DNA of 6,710 nucleotides from Verrucomicrobiales bacterium (GCA_003445095.1 DLVS01000400.1:1-6710); one strand, 5' to 3'; shown: positions 1 through 6,321, counted from the stretch's first letter. Notes: generated from the letters alone by a model not told the origin. Program-made: numbers and translations.

Positions 1-83
1 CACCGCAGTCCACAGTCCACAGCCTTTCGGCGGTTCCTGGTGCGCCCTTATGGAGTGCGCCGGGAAGCGCAGCGCGACGGCGC

Positions 84-113
84 TTTTAGTTGGCCGGACG
101 GGCTCAACCAAAA
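84..113 (-). repeat. Hairpin inside repeat copy 1
   Basis: TTTTAGTTG (84-92) faces CAACCAAAA (105-113) across a 12-base loop. The one non-Watson-Crick pair would be a G-U wobble in RNA read from the minus strand and an A-C mismatch in RNA read from the plus strand. The same element recurs at 259-288 (perfect) and 434-463. There is no T-run after it on either strand, so it is not a standard intrinsic terminator. Confidence 0.6.
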
Positions 114-258
114 ACCAGCGGCAGGGTCTGCTCCCGACGCGCCGCGGCAAAGCGGTGTCGCCGCTCACGCTCCGCCACCGCAGTCCACAGTCCACAGCGT
201 CTCGGCGGTTCCTGGTGCGCCCTTATGGAGTGCGCCGGAAAGCGCAGGGCGACGGCGC

Positions 259-288
259 TTTTAGTTGGCCGGACGGGCTCAACTAAAA
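259..288. repeat. Hairpin inside repeat copy 2 (perfect 9-bp stem)
   Basis: TTTTAGTTG at 259-267 is the exact reverse complement of CAACTAAAA at 280-288, with a 12-base loop. This copy has T where copies 1 and 3 have C, which makes the stem perfect. Confidence 0.65.
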
Positions 289-433
289 ACCAGCGGCTGG
301 GTCTACTCCCGACGCGCCGCGGCAAAGCGGTGTCGCCGCTCACGCTCCGCCACCGCAGTCCACAGTCCACAGCGTCTCGGCGGTTCCTGGTGCGCCCTTA
401 TGGAGTGCGCCGGGAAGCGCAGCGCGACGGCGC

Positions 434-463
434 TTTTAGTTGGCCGGACGGGCTCAACCAAAA
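434..463 (-). repeat. Hairpin inside repeat copy 3
   Basis: This is the same element as in copy 1: arms 434-442 and 455-463, with a single position that is a G-U wobble in minus-strand RNA. Confidence 0.6.
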
Positions 464-535
464 ACCAGCGGCTGGGTCTGCTCCCGACGCGCCGCGGCAA
501 AGCGGTGTGGCCCAGAACCACCGACCACGGACCGA

Positions 536-1474
536 TCAATGCATCTCCACCGCGCACGTCCCCAACCCGCCGCGGTAATAATTGAACTGCACGTTGGGAT
601 GATCCGCGAGCAATGACATGGGCACGGCGCTATCGGCGATCTTTTGGGAAATCATCCAGGCGGTCAGACGTTGACCGAGCGGATTGTCGTGGGTGCCCGC
701 TTGCCAGATTGAGACTTTGTCTGCCTTCCATGTTTCGACTGGGCCAACCGTGATTGCCTGGGTTGGCACCATGGTAATGTTTCCACCGCCACTGGTGCGG
801 GCATTCTGGGCCAGTGTTAAGGGATGCAACTCCACCACTCGAGTGGCGAGTTTTCGATACTCCGCTGGGGGCGGAGGCTCGTGTTTCCATTTGCCGCGGC
901 GGGGCAGGGGATCGTTGAACGCCCAGTGTTTGATATCGCCCTGACCGCCCTGCATCACGGCACAGCGCACGCCCGCGTTCCAGGAGGCCCGATACGCGGT
1001 AGTATCTCCTTTGGGAAAATGAAGATTCGCCTCGGGGGGACGCAGGCGCCGGTCGATCCGGCTAAAGCACAATTCACGATCGGCCCGCTCGAAGCTCAAC
1101 GGATGTGTCACCGGGACTTCTTTCCTCGTCTCTTGGTCGAACCATTCATCCATGCCCCAAAAATGGGCCGATCCGAGTTGAAGTCCTAAGGAATTGACCA
1201 AGCGTGCCACAAGCGGCAGTTGTTCAGTCGGACCGATCGGGCCACAGATCCCCACTGGATTGTCCGGGGTGCTCTGCCGCCACGCGTCGATGTATTCCAG
1301 CGCCTCAGCCAGGTAAAACTCTTCCAACGTGTCGTACATCACGACTTGGAAGCCGGGGCGCGAAAGCTTGGCGAGCTTCTCCGGCGACAATTTGGCCGCC
1401 GCGGAAATGAGTTCGGAATCGAGCGTGGTGTAATCCCACCAATCGGGGGCGATCAGGCTGTGTTGGCGTGGCAT
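536..1474 (-). CDS. NagB-like glucosamine-6-phosphate deaminase/isomerase family protein
   Basis: This 312-residue protein resembles the NagB/6-phosphogluconolactonase fold, which in NagB converts glucosamine 6-phosphate to fructose 6-phosphate and ammonia. Landmarks appear in order: [14 protein letters not shown] (75-88) at the place of the NagB phosphate loop; FWGMDEW (105-111), matching NMDEY with the isomerase Asp (D109); [15 protein letters not shown] (123-137); [14 protein letters not shown] (176-189), matching GGVGNDGHIAFNEP; and [18 protein letters not shown] (237-254). His183 and Asp188 sit at the sites of E. coli His143 and Glu148. The site of Asp141 is Ile181, with Asp180 one place earlier, and the usual PTGGTP loop is absent. 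A true NagB activity is therefore doubtful; a related sugar isomerase or deaminase is likelier. It is about 45 residues longer than E. coli NagB, mostly in an N-terminal extension. ATG start at 1474, 26 bp after the PIG-L gene, with no clear ribosome site; stop TGA at 536. Last gene of a four-gene operon. Confidence 0.82.
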   Translation of the reverse strand: MPRQHSLIAPDWWDYTTLDSELISAAAKLSPEKLAKLSRPGFQVVMYDTLEEFYLAEALEYIDAWRQSTPDNPVGICGPIGPTEQLPLVARLVNSLGLQLGSAHFWGMDEWFDQETRKEVPVTHPLSFERADRELCFSRIDRRLRPPEANLHFPKGDTTAYRASWNAGVRCAVMQGGQGDIKHWAFNDPLPRRGKWKHEPPPPAEYRKLATRVVELHPLTLAQNARTSGGGNITMVPTQAITVGPVETWKADKVSIWQAGTHDNPLGQRLTAWMISQKIADSAVPMSLLADHPNVQFNYYRGGLGTCAVEMH

Positions 1475-1500
1475 GACAGGTTCTGGTTGAGAGCATCAAC

Positions 1501-2268
1501 TCATTTCGCAGCAATGGCTAGAGAGCCCAAAGCTTCGGCCAAGGGATCCTTTTCCGTTGAACTGAAACCCAGATGGAGGCGCCGTCGCCAGCCCTCGGCG
1601 TGTTCGAAGCAGCCGGACCTCCGACCGACCTCGCGCGATAGCTCATCCATCGTCGCGAGATAACTGTCCATCCCTTGGGACGCATCGAGCCATTCCTTTT
1701 GGCTGCGATGACACGCGAGGGCAGCCCTCTTTTGCGCCTGCACGGAAGTCGTATCGACAAAGAGATCCGGTTGAATGGGCTCGCGCATTGGCGTCACTAG
1801 ACCATGCGGCATCGCATGATAAACCGCGACGTCATGCTCGACATGCGGATGGCCGGGCTCGGTCCAGAAATTGGGCATGCCTCGTGCGAACGCAGCGGTC
1901 ACGGCGATCCGACAGGTATTGGTGTGGTCCTCCATGTAATCCTGGGGAGAATGCGTCAGGAGAATTCGTGGTTGAACCAAACGGATCACCCCGGCCGCCC
2001 GACGAAGCGTGGCAACGTCGTACAGAATCTCCAAGTCGTCGCAGAACGGCTCATGCCACGTGGCCCCGAGAAGCGCGGCCGCCTCCTTGGACTCCGCTGA
2101 GCGTATGCGTCGCGTTTCCTGGGCGGACAGCGTCGCGCTGCCTAAATTGCCGGAAGAGAGATTGCAATAATGAAGGTCCCATCCCGCGACGCCCAATTGC
2201 AGAAGCGTTCCCGCGAAGTAGAACTCAATGTCATCCGGGTGGGCCGCGAGGGCGAGGATAGCGGGCAT
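1501..2268 (-). CDS. PIG-L/LmbE family N-deacetylase
   Basis: A 255-residue zinc-dependent deacetylase of the PIG-L/LmbE/MshB family, whose members remove acetyl groups from GlcNAc-containing or similar substrates. The family motif AHPDDIEF lies at residues 9-16: His10 and Asp13 are the expected zinc ligands and Asp12 the general base. EDHTNT at 113-118 supplies the third ligand, His115. SAESKEAAALLGA (57-69) is another family hallmark. The open frame continues upstream to 2382, but that would add 38 basic, non-conserved residues and run into the DUF4375 gene. ATG at 2268 puts the zinc motif near the N terminus, as is usual, and leaves a 25-bp gap. No signal peptide is seen, so it is probably cytosolic. 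It lies 26 bp before the NagB-like gene. I recall Bacteroidetes proteins in which a NagB domain is fused to a PIG-L domain, which would support a shared pathway. The exact substrate is unknown. Confidence 0.9.
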   Translation of the reverse strand: MPAILALAAHPDDIEFYFAGTLLQLGVAGWDLHYCNLSSGNLGSATLSAQETRRIRSAESKEAAALLGATWHEPFCDDLEILYDVATLRRAAGVIRLVQPRILLTHSPQDYMEDHTNTCRIAVTAAFARGMPNFWTEPGHPHVEHDVAVYHAMPHGLVTPMREPIQPDLFVDTTSVQAQKRAALACHRSQKEWLDASQGMDSYLATMDELSREVGRRSGCFEHAEGWRRRLHLGFSSTEKDPLAEALGSLAIAAK

Positions 2269-2293
2269 AGCAACGTGACTCGGGATCGGGAAA

Positions 2294-2824
2294 TTAAGCG
2301 GCCGAGTGCGACTCCGCGTAGTGATCCATCGCTGCGTAGAGTGCTTCTTCGCGGGAGATAAATTCCGGGTCGAACGTCGCAAACGGATCGCTCGTATCCG
2401 CGCTGGATTTGATTCCGGCGGAGTCCCGCACCCACTTCGGAATGAACGAAAAGCTCTCGCCCGAACCGACGTCCGTGGGCTTGCCGGTCAGCGTCGCCAG
2501 CCGTTTCGTCCGGTCATCATGCTCTCGTGGATACGGCGCTCCGAATAGATCCATGGCGCTCTGAAGCGCGGTGGAAGCCTCCGGCACGCCAATCCTCCGA
2601 AATCCGAGAATCGCCTCGGGAGCCAAGACGGCCGTGGAGTTGCCGAAGTATTGGAGCAATCCGCCGTTGAGGATTTCACTCAACGTCCAATGCGTCGCCA
2701 GCAGATCAATCTGCCACTCCGGGAACTTCGACGCGCCGGTTCGGAAAACTTCGTACGACTCGTAGATGTCCACTTCCTCATAAGCCGACTCGATCCGGTC
2801 CCAGTACGATGTCTTGGAAGGCAT
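2294..2824 (-). CDS. DUF4375 (DMP19-like) domain protein
   Basis: A 176-residue acidic soluble protein matching the DUF4375 family. The core is residues 7-105: WDRIESAYEEVDIYESYEVF, then PEWQIDLLATHWTLSEILNG, then GLLQYFGNSTAVLAPEAILG, then MDLFGAPYPREHDDR. These are the usual family landmarks (IY.SYEVF; HW..SE..NGG..Q.F.NS; APEA..GF). The family takes its other name from the Neisseria DNA-mimic protein DMP19, but most members have no known role and some stand next to toxin genes. No signal peptide or membrane segment is seen. ATG start at 2824, 22 bp after the oxidoreductase stop; TAA at 2294, 25 bp before the PIG-L start. Its place inside a sugar operon is unexplained: it could be a regulator or simply a passenger. 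The family call is fairly sure; the function is not known. Confidence 0.82.
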   Translation of the reverse strand: MPSKTSYWDRIESAYEEVDIYESYEVFRTGASKFPEWQIDLLATHWTLSEILNGGLLQYFGNSTAVLAPEAILGFRRIGVPEASTALQSAMDLFGAPYPREHDDRTKRLATLTGKPTDVGSGESFSFIPKWVRDSAGIKSSADTSDPFATFDPEFISREEALYAAMDHYAESHSAA

Positions 2825-2846
2825 ACTCGTGCAGAAAAATGGCGAC

Positions 2847-3869
2847 TTAGAGCTTCACGGGCCGGCCGGTGGCAGCGGATTTGTCGGCCGCGAAAATCAC
2901 TTCGTGAGTTTTTAGCGCCTCCTTGAAACCGGTCAGCGGCATTTCCTGTCCTTTTTCCAAGGCCTCAAAGAACGCGGTGAATTGTGTTTGGTACGGATGA
3001 TCACTCACGTCGCCCGAATCGAGCATCTTCATCGAGAGTTCGCTCCAGTGGTGCTTATTGGTGTGCAACTTCGTCGAATGAAATTTGTGATCGAGCAGGC
3101 TGCCTTCGCTGCCGACGAGGTGTGTGTGGAAATAGTACGGTTGCAAACAGTCCACCACGGCCGCGCATTTCCCGATCTTCCCACTTTTGAACTTAAGAAT
3201 TGTCACGCTACTGGTCGGGTACTCGTAGGGTTCAAAGAAGGTGCTGCTCGACTTGGTGCTGTAGCTGGTGACCTCGGCAACGTCGGTGCCCAGGCACAAC
3301 AGCAGCGCATCGAGCGCGTGGCAACCGGCGGTGAGCAGCGAACTGCCGCCGGCATTCTTGCGGATGTTCCAACGAAATTGACCGTACCAAGGGCCGATCC
3401 CGTGGTAATAATCGACCTCCCCATAGTGGAGGTCGCCGAGCAATCCCTGGTCGAGCACGGCTTTGGTCACCAGGAACTGACTCGACCAGCGGCATTCGAA
3501 GCAAACGCAACACTTCACGCCGGTCTCTCGAACCACTTTTTCCATCGCTAGACAATCCTTCCACGAGAGGGCCAGCGGTTTTTCGATGATCACGTGCTTA
3601 CCCGCGCGGGCCGCGGCGATCACGTGTTTGGCGTGGTCCTGGGGGTAGCTGCAAACGCTGACCACATCCAGATCCGGATCGGACAGCATTTGATCCAGGT
3701 TGTGATACCCCCGGACCGGGTGCCCATATTTGGCCGAGAGCGCGGCCTCATCCAGCGGTCGGGCGGAATAGACGGACGTCACTCGCGCTTTCCCGGTGGC
3801 GTTCAACGCGGGAATGTGAGCGGTGGCGACCCAACCGTGTCCGATAACCCCGACGTGGAATGGTTTCAT
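2847..3869 (-). CDS. Gfo/Idh/MocA family NAD(P)-dependent oxidoreductase
   Basis: A 340-residue protein of normal family length. The N-terminal Rossmann domain has GVIGHGWVATAH (7-18) with the GxGxxA nucleotide loop at 10-15. VSVCSYPQDHAKHVIAAARAGKHVI leads to the EKP motif (96-98), whose Lys97 usually contacts cofactor and substrate. The C-terminal alpha/beta domain begins near 120, and GCHALD (182-187) gives the catalytic His184 with Asp187 (the usual GxHxxD). There is no twin-arginine or other signal, so it is cytosolic, unlike many Gfo/Idh proteins of Planctomycetes and Verrucomicrobia. Such enzymes oxidise or reduce a hydroxyl of a sugar, inositol or amino sugar; the substrate cannot be read from sequence. 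ATG at 3869 precedes the Rossmann strand by five residues; no Shine-Dalgarno is seen (GCTCCATA before ATG). It is the first gene of the four-gene operon, with a gap of about 385 bp upstream. Confidence 0.93.
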   Translation of the reverse strand: MKPFHVGVIGHGWVATAHIPALNATGKARVTSVYSARPLDEAALSAKYGHPVRGYHNLDQMLSDPDLDVVSVCSYPQDHAKHVIAAARAGKHVIIEKPLALSWKDCLAMEKVVRETGVKCCVCFECRWSSQFLVTKAVLDQGLLGDLHYGEVDYYHGIGPWYGQFRWNIRKNAGGSSLLTAGCHALDALLLCLGTDVAEVTSYSTKSSSTFFEPYEYPTSSVTILKFKSGKIGKCAAVVDCLQPYYFHTHLVGSEGSLLDHKFHSTKLHTNKHHWSELSMKMLDSGDVSDHPYQTQFTAFFEALEKGQEMPLTGFKEALKTHEVIFAADKSAATGRPVKL

Positions 3870-3987
3870 TATGGAGCGAAACGAATGGTGATGGTTTCGG
3901 CCTCAGTTTGTGAGACGGGCAGCGACGCGCCAAGCCGGGAGTTGAGAATCCGGTTCGATCCAAGGGCTGGAGCAGAGGACGCTGCCT

Positions 3988-4017
3988 TAGGCGTAGCCAT
4001 GCAGTAGGAAAGCGTTC
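3988..4017 (+). repeat. Left direct repeat flanking the inverted-repeat element
   Basis: TAGGCGTAGCCATGCAGTAG (3988-4007), continuing to GCGTTC at 4012-4017, recurs at 4192-4219 with 18 of the first 20 bases identical and a 2-base length difference afterwards. The core GCGTAGCCAYGC can form a 4-bp stem. It ends 2 bp before the left inverted-repeat arm. Confidence 0.75.
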
Positions 4018-4019
4018 AA

Positions 4020-4173
4020 AACCACGAATAGACACCAATTCACACCAATCGACCGATAATTTCGCGGGACGACGCCGACTGGTCGGACTCACCTTTCAGT
4101 GACCACGAGCCACTCCTCCGAAAGTTTGTTTTAACCTCTGCCTATTGGTGTTGATTCGTGTCTATTCGTGGTT
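4020..4173. repeat. Inverted-repeat element with 30-bp arms made of decamers
   Basis: The left arm (4020-4049) and the reverse complement of the right arm (4144-4173) agree at 27 of 30 positions. Each arm begins AACCACGAATAGACAC and consists of about three 10-bp units of the form CAC(G/C)AATNNN. The arms enclose 94 bp with no gene, including the palindrome CCGAC-TG-GTCGG at 4075-4086. No transposase is present, so it is at most a non-autonomous element. I recall similar CACGAAT repeats scattered in Verrucomicrobia and Planctomycetes, unverified. Lying beyond the TPM operon, it could fold in the transcript. Confidence 0.85.
4075..4086. repeat. Short palindrome CCGAC-TG-GTCGG
   Basis: A perfect 5-bp inverted repeat with a 2-base centre, near the middle of the spacer between the two long arms. 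It could be a small hairpin tip or an operator; no binding protein can be named. Confidence 0.4.
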
Positions 4174-4191
4174 CAACTGAATTATTCCGTA

Positions 4192-4219
4192 TAGGCGTAG
4201 CCACGCAGTAAGTGCGTTC
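4192..4219 (+). repeat. Right direct repeat flanking the inverted-repeat element
   Basis: TAGGCGTAGCCACGCAGTAA (4192-4211), continuing to GCGTTC at 4214-4219, is the partner of 3988-4017. It begins 18 bp after the right inverted-repeat arm and lies 36 bp from the stop of the small TPM gene. At about 28-30 bp it is longer than typical target-site duplications. Confidence 0.75.
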
Positions 4220-4254
4220 GCGTGAGTCTTCTTCCATTTCCGACCGCATCCGGC

Positions 4255-4689
4255 TTAGTCCCTTACCACCGTATCGGGAAGGTCATTGCGATCGCCGGGA
4301 TTCTTCGGGAAGTGCCGGCTCAGTTCCGCGCCCGCTCGGCGAATTCCCAGCAAGACTGCTTCTCCCAATTTACCCGCGCGGAGCAGCACCTCCATTTCCC
4401 CGGTCACTTCGCTCCAAAATCCGGAGTCTGCCCGCAGATAGATGGCCTCATCGCCAAAGAGTGCGAAGCGGCCCGACTTCGGCGCAAAGAAGAGTAGGAT
4501 CGCATTCCGCCCCGGCGTCCGTGTCATTCCCAGTTTATGGAATTCTTTTCGGGCATCGTCCAAGGGTGTTTCGGACAGTTGCGAAGAAATGAACACTCGA
4601 ATCTCGCCCGAGGTTGTTGCCTCCGCTTGTTGAATGGCTTCGGTGATCGGTTGATCATCCAACTTGGCTATAAAGTCGTTTGCATCCAT
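4255..4689 (-). CDS. Small cytosolic TPM domain protein (TLP18.3/Psb32/MOLO-1 family)
   Basis: A 144-residue protein that is essentially one TPM domain (Pfam TPM_phosphatase). Visible landmarks are AIQQAEATTSGEIRVFIS (18-35), DDARKEFHKLGMTRTPGRNA (44-63), ILLFFAPKSGRFALFGDEAI (64-83), FWSEVTGEM (91-99) and the acidic tail GDRNDLPDTVVRD (132-144). It has no signal peptide or membrane segment, unlike the larger TPM protein upstream. The open frame runs on to 4941, but those 84 extra residues are Ala/Gly-rich out-of-frame sequence from the upstream gene's tail. ATG at 4689 is preceded by GAGG (4698-4701) with 8-base spacing and lies 22 bp after the upstream stop. The pairing of a secreted and a cytosolic TPM protein behind LemA is common. 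Phosphatase activity has been reported for a plant relative; the bacterial role is unclear. Confidence 0.87.
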   Translation of the reverse strand: MDANDFIAKLDDQPITEAIQQAEATTSGEIRVFISSQLSETPLDDARKEFHKLGMTRTPGRNAILLFFAPKSGRFALFGDEAIYLRADSGFWSEVTGEMEVLLRAGKLGEAVLLGIRRAGAELSRHFPKNPGDRNDLPDTVVRD

Positions 4690-4697
4690 ATCGCTGG

Positions 4698-4701
4698 CCT
4701 C
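4698..4701 (-). promoter_or_regulatory. Ribosome binding site (GAGG) deciding the small TPM start
   Basis: GAGG on the minus strand, 8 bases before ATG at 4689. It supports that start over the longer open frame beginning at 4941. Confidence 0.5.
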
Positions 4702-4711
4702 GCGTCGAAAA

Positions 4712-5644
4712 TTACCACCCGCCGCTGGCTCCGCCACCGCCAGAGCGGCCACCTCCGCCGCTAAATCCACCTCCGAACCCGCCGCTCCAACTGGAACTGC
4801 CGCCACCCGAGCCCCAGCTTCCGCCCCATGAGTCCCAACCCCCGTACGTTCGCCGACCGCGACGGCTGTAGGCGGTGCCTCGGTTTCCGGCGAGTAGGAA
4901 GCACCACACGAAGAACAAGGCGAACATCGCCGGTACGACACCGGCCGTACGCCACACCATCGCCGACAATCCGTGGCCGACCCCGCCGATCAATCCGCCC
5001 AGGACCTGCTGACTGATTCTAATCATCCGGCTCGACGTTTTGAAGACGCCGCCTCGCGCCCAGGCTCCGACCACGGCTCCTAGCAACGCCGCTGGCACCG
5101 CCCACCACCAGGCCTCGCGCTGTCGTTGCGCGGCCAATTGGGTCTGGCCGGTGCCTCGATATTCTCCCCGCACCACCGCGACGATGGCGTTCACTCCCGC
5201 CGTCACGCCGCCGGAATAGTCTTGGGCGCGGAACCGCGGCGCAATTTCGTCATTGATGATGCGGCCCGCTAACACATCAGGCAACGCGCCCTCCAGGCCG
5301 TACCCGGTTTCAATTCTCATTCGGCGATCCGTCGGAAAAATGGCTAGCAGAACTCCGTTGTTGCGATTGCGCTGCCCAATTTTCCAGGCTTCGAATAACC
5401 GATGAGTGTAGTCTTCCAGGGCTGCACCGGCCGGGAGCGCCGGTTCAATCCACACTACAATTTGCGTCGAATCGGAGCCCTCAAGTTCGGCCAACTGGTG
5501 GTTCAACTGTTGCACCGTTTCGGCCGACAACACTCCCGCGCGGTCAGTGACAAAATTCGCGGGCGCGGGCGGCAGAGCAGGTTGCCCACGGGCGCTGAAG
5601 AGAAGCGCGGCCCACCAGAGCCACGCCGCGAGGAAACCTCTCAC
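4712..5644 (-). CDS. Secreted/membrane TPM domain protein with Gly-rich C-terminus (YgcG-like)
   Basis: A 310-residue protein. Residues 1-20 are a signal peptide (MRGFLAAWLWWAALLFSARG). A TPM domain covers about 30-160: NFVTDRAGVLSAETVQQLN at its start, QIVVWIEPAL, RNNGVLLAIFPTDRRMRIET (94-113) and the hallmark GYGLEGALPD (114-123). Hydrophobic segments at about 179-197 and 235-253 would anchor it, with the TPM domain outside the cytoplasm. The last 45 residues are rich in Gly, Ser and Trp and end SGGGGASGGW, the usual tail of this family. Its GTG start (5642-5644) overlaps the LemA stop by 4 bp (GTGA), so translation is probably coupled. The small TPM gene follows 22 bp later. The family is membrane-associated and common beside LemA; its molecular function in bacteria is not settled. 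Confidence 0.92.
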   Translation of the reverse strand: MRGFLAAWLWWAALLFSARGQPALPPAPANFVTDRAGVLSAETVQQLNHQLAELEGSDSTQIVVWIEPALPAGAALEDYTHRLFEAWKIGQRNRNNGVLLAIFPTDRRMRIETGYGLEGALPDVLAGRIINDEIAPRFRAQDYSGGVTAGVNAIVAVVRGEYRGTGQTQLAAQRQREAWWWAVPAALLGAVVGAWARGGVFKTSSRMIRISQQVLGGLIGGVGHGLSAMVWRTAGVVPAMFALFFVWCFLLAGNRGTAYSRRGRRTYGGWDSWGGSWGSGGGSSSWSGGFGGGFSGGGGRSGGGGASGGW

Positions 5645-6291
5645 TTCGCCGGCGTGTTGAAGTTAAACTCAACTTTCGGAGCCTTCTCGGCCCCCGCTGT
5701 GGCAGAGAAATAAGGCCGGACGGCAAATCCGAACAGCCGAGCAAATAACGCCGTCGGGAACCGTTGGACGCGCGTGTTGTAGCTTTGCACCGTTTCATTG
5801 AAGCGTTGCCGTTCCACCGTGATCCGGTTTTCGGTGCCTTCCAGTTGAACCTGTAAATCCCGGAACCCCTGGCTTGCCTTGAGGTCCGGATACTTCTCGA
5901 CGACTACCAGCAGGCGAGACAGCGCGGATCCGAGCGAATCCTGGGCGGCCTGAAATTGCTGCATCGCTGCCGGGGATTCCGGAGCCTGACCGGGGCCTAG
6001 CTTCAGTTGCCCAACACTCGCCCGGGCGTCGGTGATTTCCTTCAGCGTCGTCCGTTCAAATTGGGCATTACCGGAGACCGTACTAACCAAATTAGGAATC
6101 AAGTCAGCCCGACGCTGATAGGTCGTCTCGACTTGGGCCCATTGGCGATCGACCTGCTGACGCGAGGTGACGAGCCCGTTGTAAGCCTGGCAGCCACCGA
6201 TTCCCAAAACGACCAACCCGGCCAGAATGGCCAAGAACACGACGCCTAAAATCTTGCTCACGGCTCCTGATTTGTAAGCCGTCGCCAGCAC
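5641..6291 (-). CDS. lemA: LemA family membrane protein
   Basis: A 216-residue LemA protein. One hydrophobic segment at about 14-33 is followed by IGGCQAYNGLV; Cys34 gives a weak lipobox-like site, but a simple N-terminal anchor is also possible. The family core follows: YN at 37-38, QVDRQWAQVE (46-55), QRRADLIPNLVSTVSGNAQF (59-78), then YPDLKASQGFRDLQVQLEGT (134-153) with ENRITVERQRFNETVQSYN and FP at 178-179. The protein is expected to be largely helical outside the membrane. The start is uncertain: GTG at 6291 gives the longest form, and GTG at 6261 would give an N-terminus of VSKILGVVFL; neither has a well-placed Shine-Dalgarno (AGGAG lies only 2 bases before 6261). Its TGA stop overlaps the next gene by 4 bp. 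LemA is first in this three-gene operon, and the kinase-like remnant ends 30 bp upstream, so its promoter may lie inside that remnant. Confidence 0.94.
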   Translation of the reverse strand: MLATAYKSGAVSKILGVVFLAILAGLVVLGIGGCQAYNGLVTSRQQVDRQWAQVETTYQRRADLIPNLVSTVSGNAQFERTTLKEITDARASVGQLKLGPGQAPESPAAMQQFQAAQDSLGSALSRLLVVVEKYPDLKASQGFRDLQVQLEGTENRITVERQRFNETVQSYNTRVQRFPTALFARLFGFAVRPYFSATAGAEKAPKVEFNFNTPAK

Positions 6292-6321
6292 TTGTCAGGT
6301 GGAAGTTGTGCGTGGATCAGC

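Larger units (their letters stand above)
1..508. repeat. Tandem array of 175-bp repeats (2 full copies plus one partial)
   Basis: Three head-to-tail copies start at 1, 176 and 351, each with CACCGCAGTCCACAGTCCAC. The period is exactly 175 bp, and the third copy loses similarity at 509, 28 bp beyond the stop of the NagB-like gene. The copies differ by only a few substitutions (for example at 23-25, 58-80, 108 and 117-125 and their equivalents). Each unit starts with an 8-bp micro-repeat (AGTCCACA) and ends in a GC-rich stretch with short inverted repeats (GCGGTG...CACCGC). Since 175 is not a multiple of three, the reading frame shifts at every copy, so the long open frames here are not repeat proteins. 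The first copy begins at the window edge, so the array may be longer. I remember similar sequence scattered between genes of Verrucomicrobia, but cannot verify that here. Confidence 0.93.
3870..4254. other. Intergenic stretch with repeats; upstream region of the Gfo/Idh operon
   Basis: No credible gene lies here; the open frame across 3748-4092 on the minus strand has no family features and overlaps the Gfo/Idh start in another frame. The stretch holds direct repeats (3988-4017 and 4192-4219), a 30-bp inverted-repeat pair (4020-4049 and 4144-4173) and a small palindrome (4075-4086). The promoter of the Gfo/Idh operon must lie here if it has its own, most likely in 3870-3987, but I could not find a convincing -35/-10 pair. 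Confidence 0.7.

Noticed and set aside
1..508. CRISPR array
   Set aside because: The repeats are contiguous 175-bp units with no short repeat/unique spacer pattern and no cas genes.
90..578. 162-residue plus-strand open frame across the tandem repeats
   Set aside because: The repeat period is 175 bp, so each copy is read in a different frame; the translation is Arg/Ser-rich, without family features or a ribosome site.
2269..2382. 38-residue N-terminal extension of the PIG-L protein
   Set aside because: It is basic and unconserved in character and would overlap the DUF4375 gene by 89 bp; the zinc motif belongs near the N-terminus.
2982..3551. 189-residue plus-strand open frame opposite the Gfo/Idh gene
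   Set aside because: It is antisense to a gene with clear catalytic motifs; open frames on the opposite strand are expected in GC-rich coding DNA.
3748..4092. 114-residue minus-strand open frame over the Gfo/Idh start
   Set aside because: It overlaps a well-supported gene in another frame, starts inside the repeat element and shows no recognisable domain.
4690..4941. 84-residue extension of the small TPM protein
   Set aside because: It is the out-of-frame reading of the Gly-rich tail of the upstream TPM gene, and a better start with GAGG exists at 4689.
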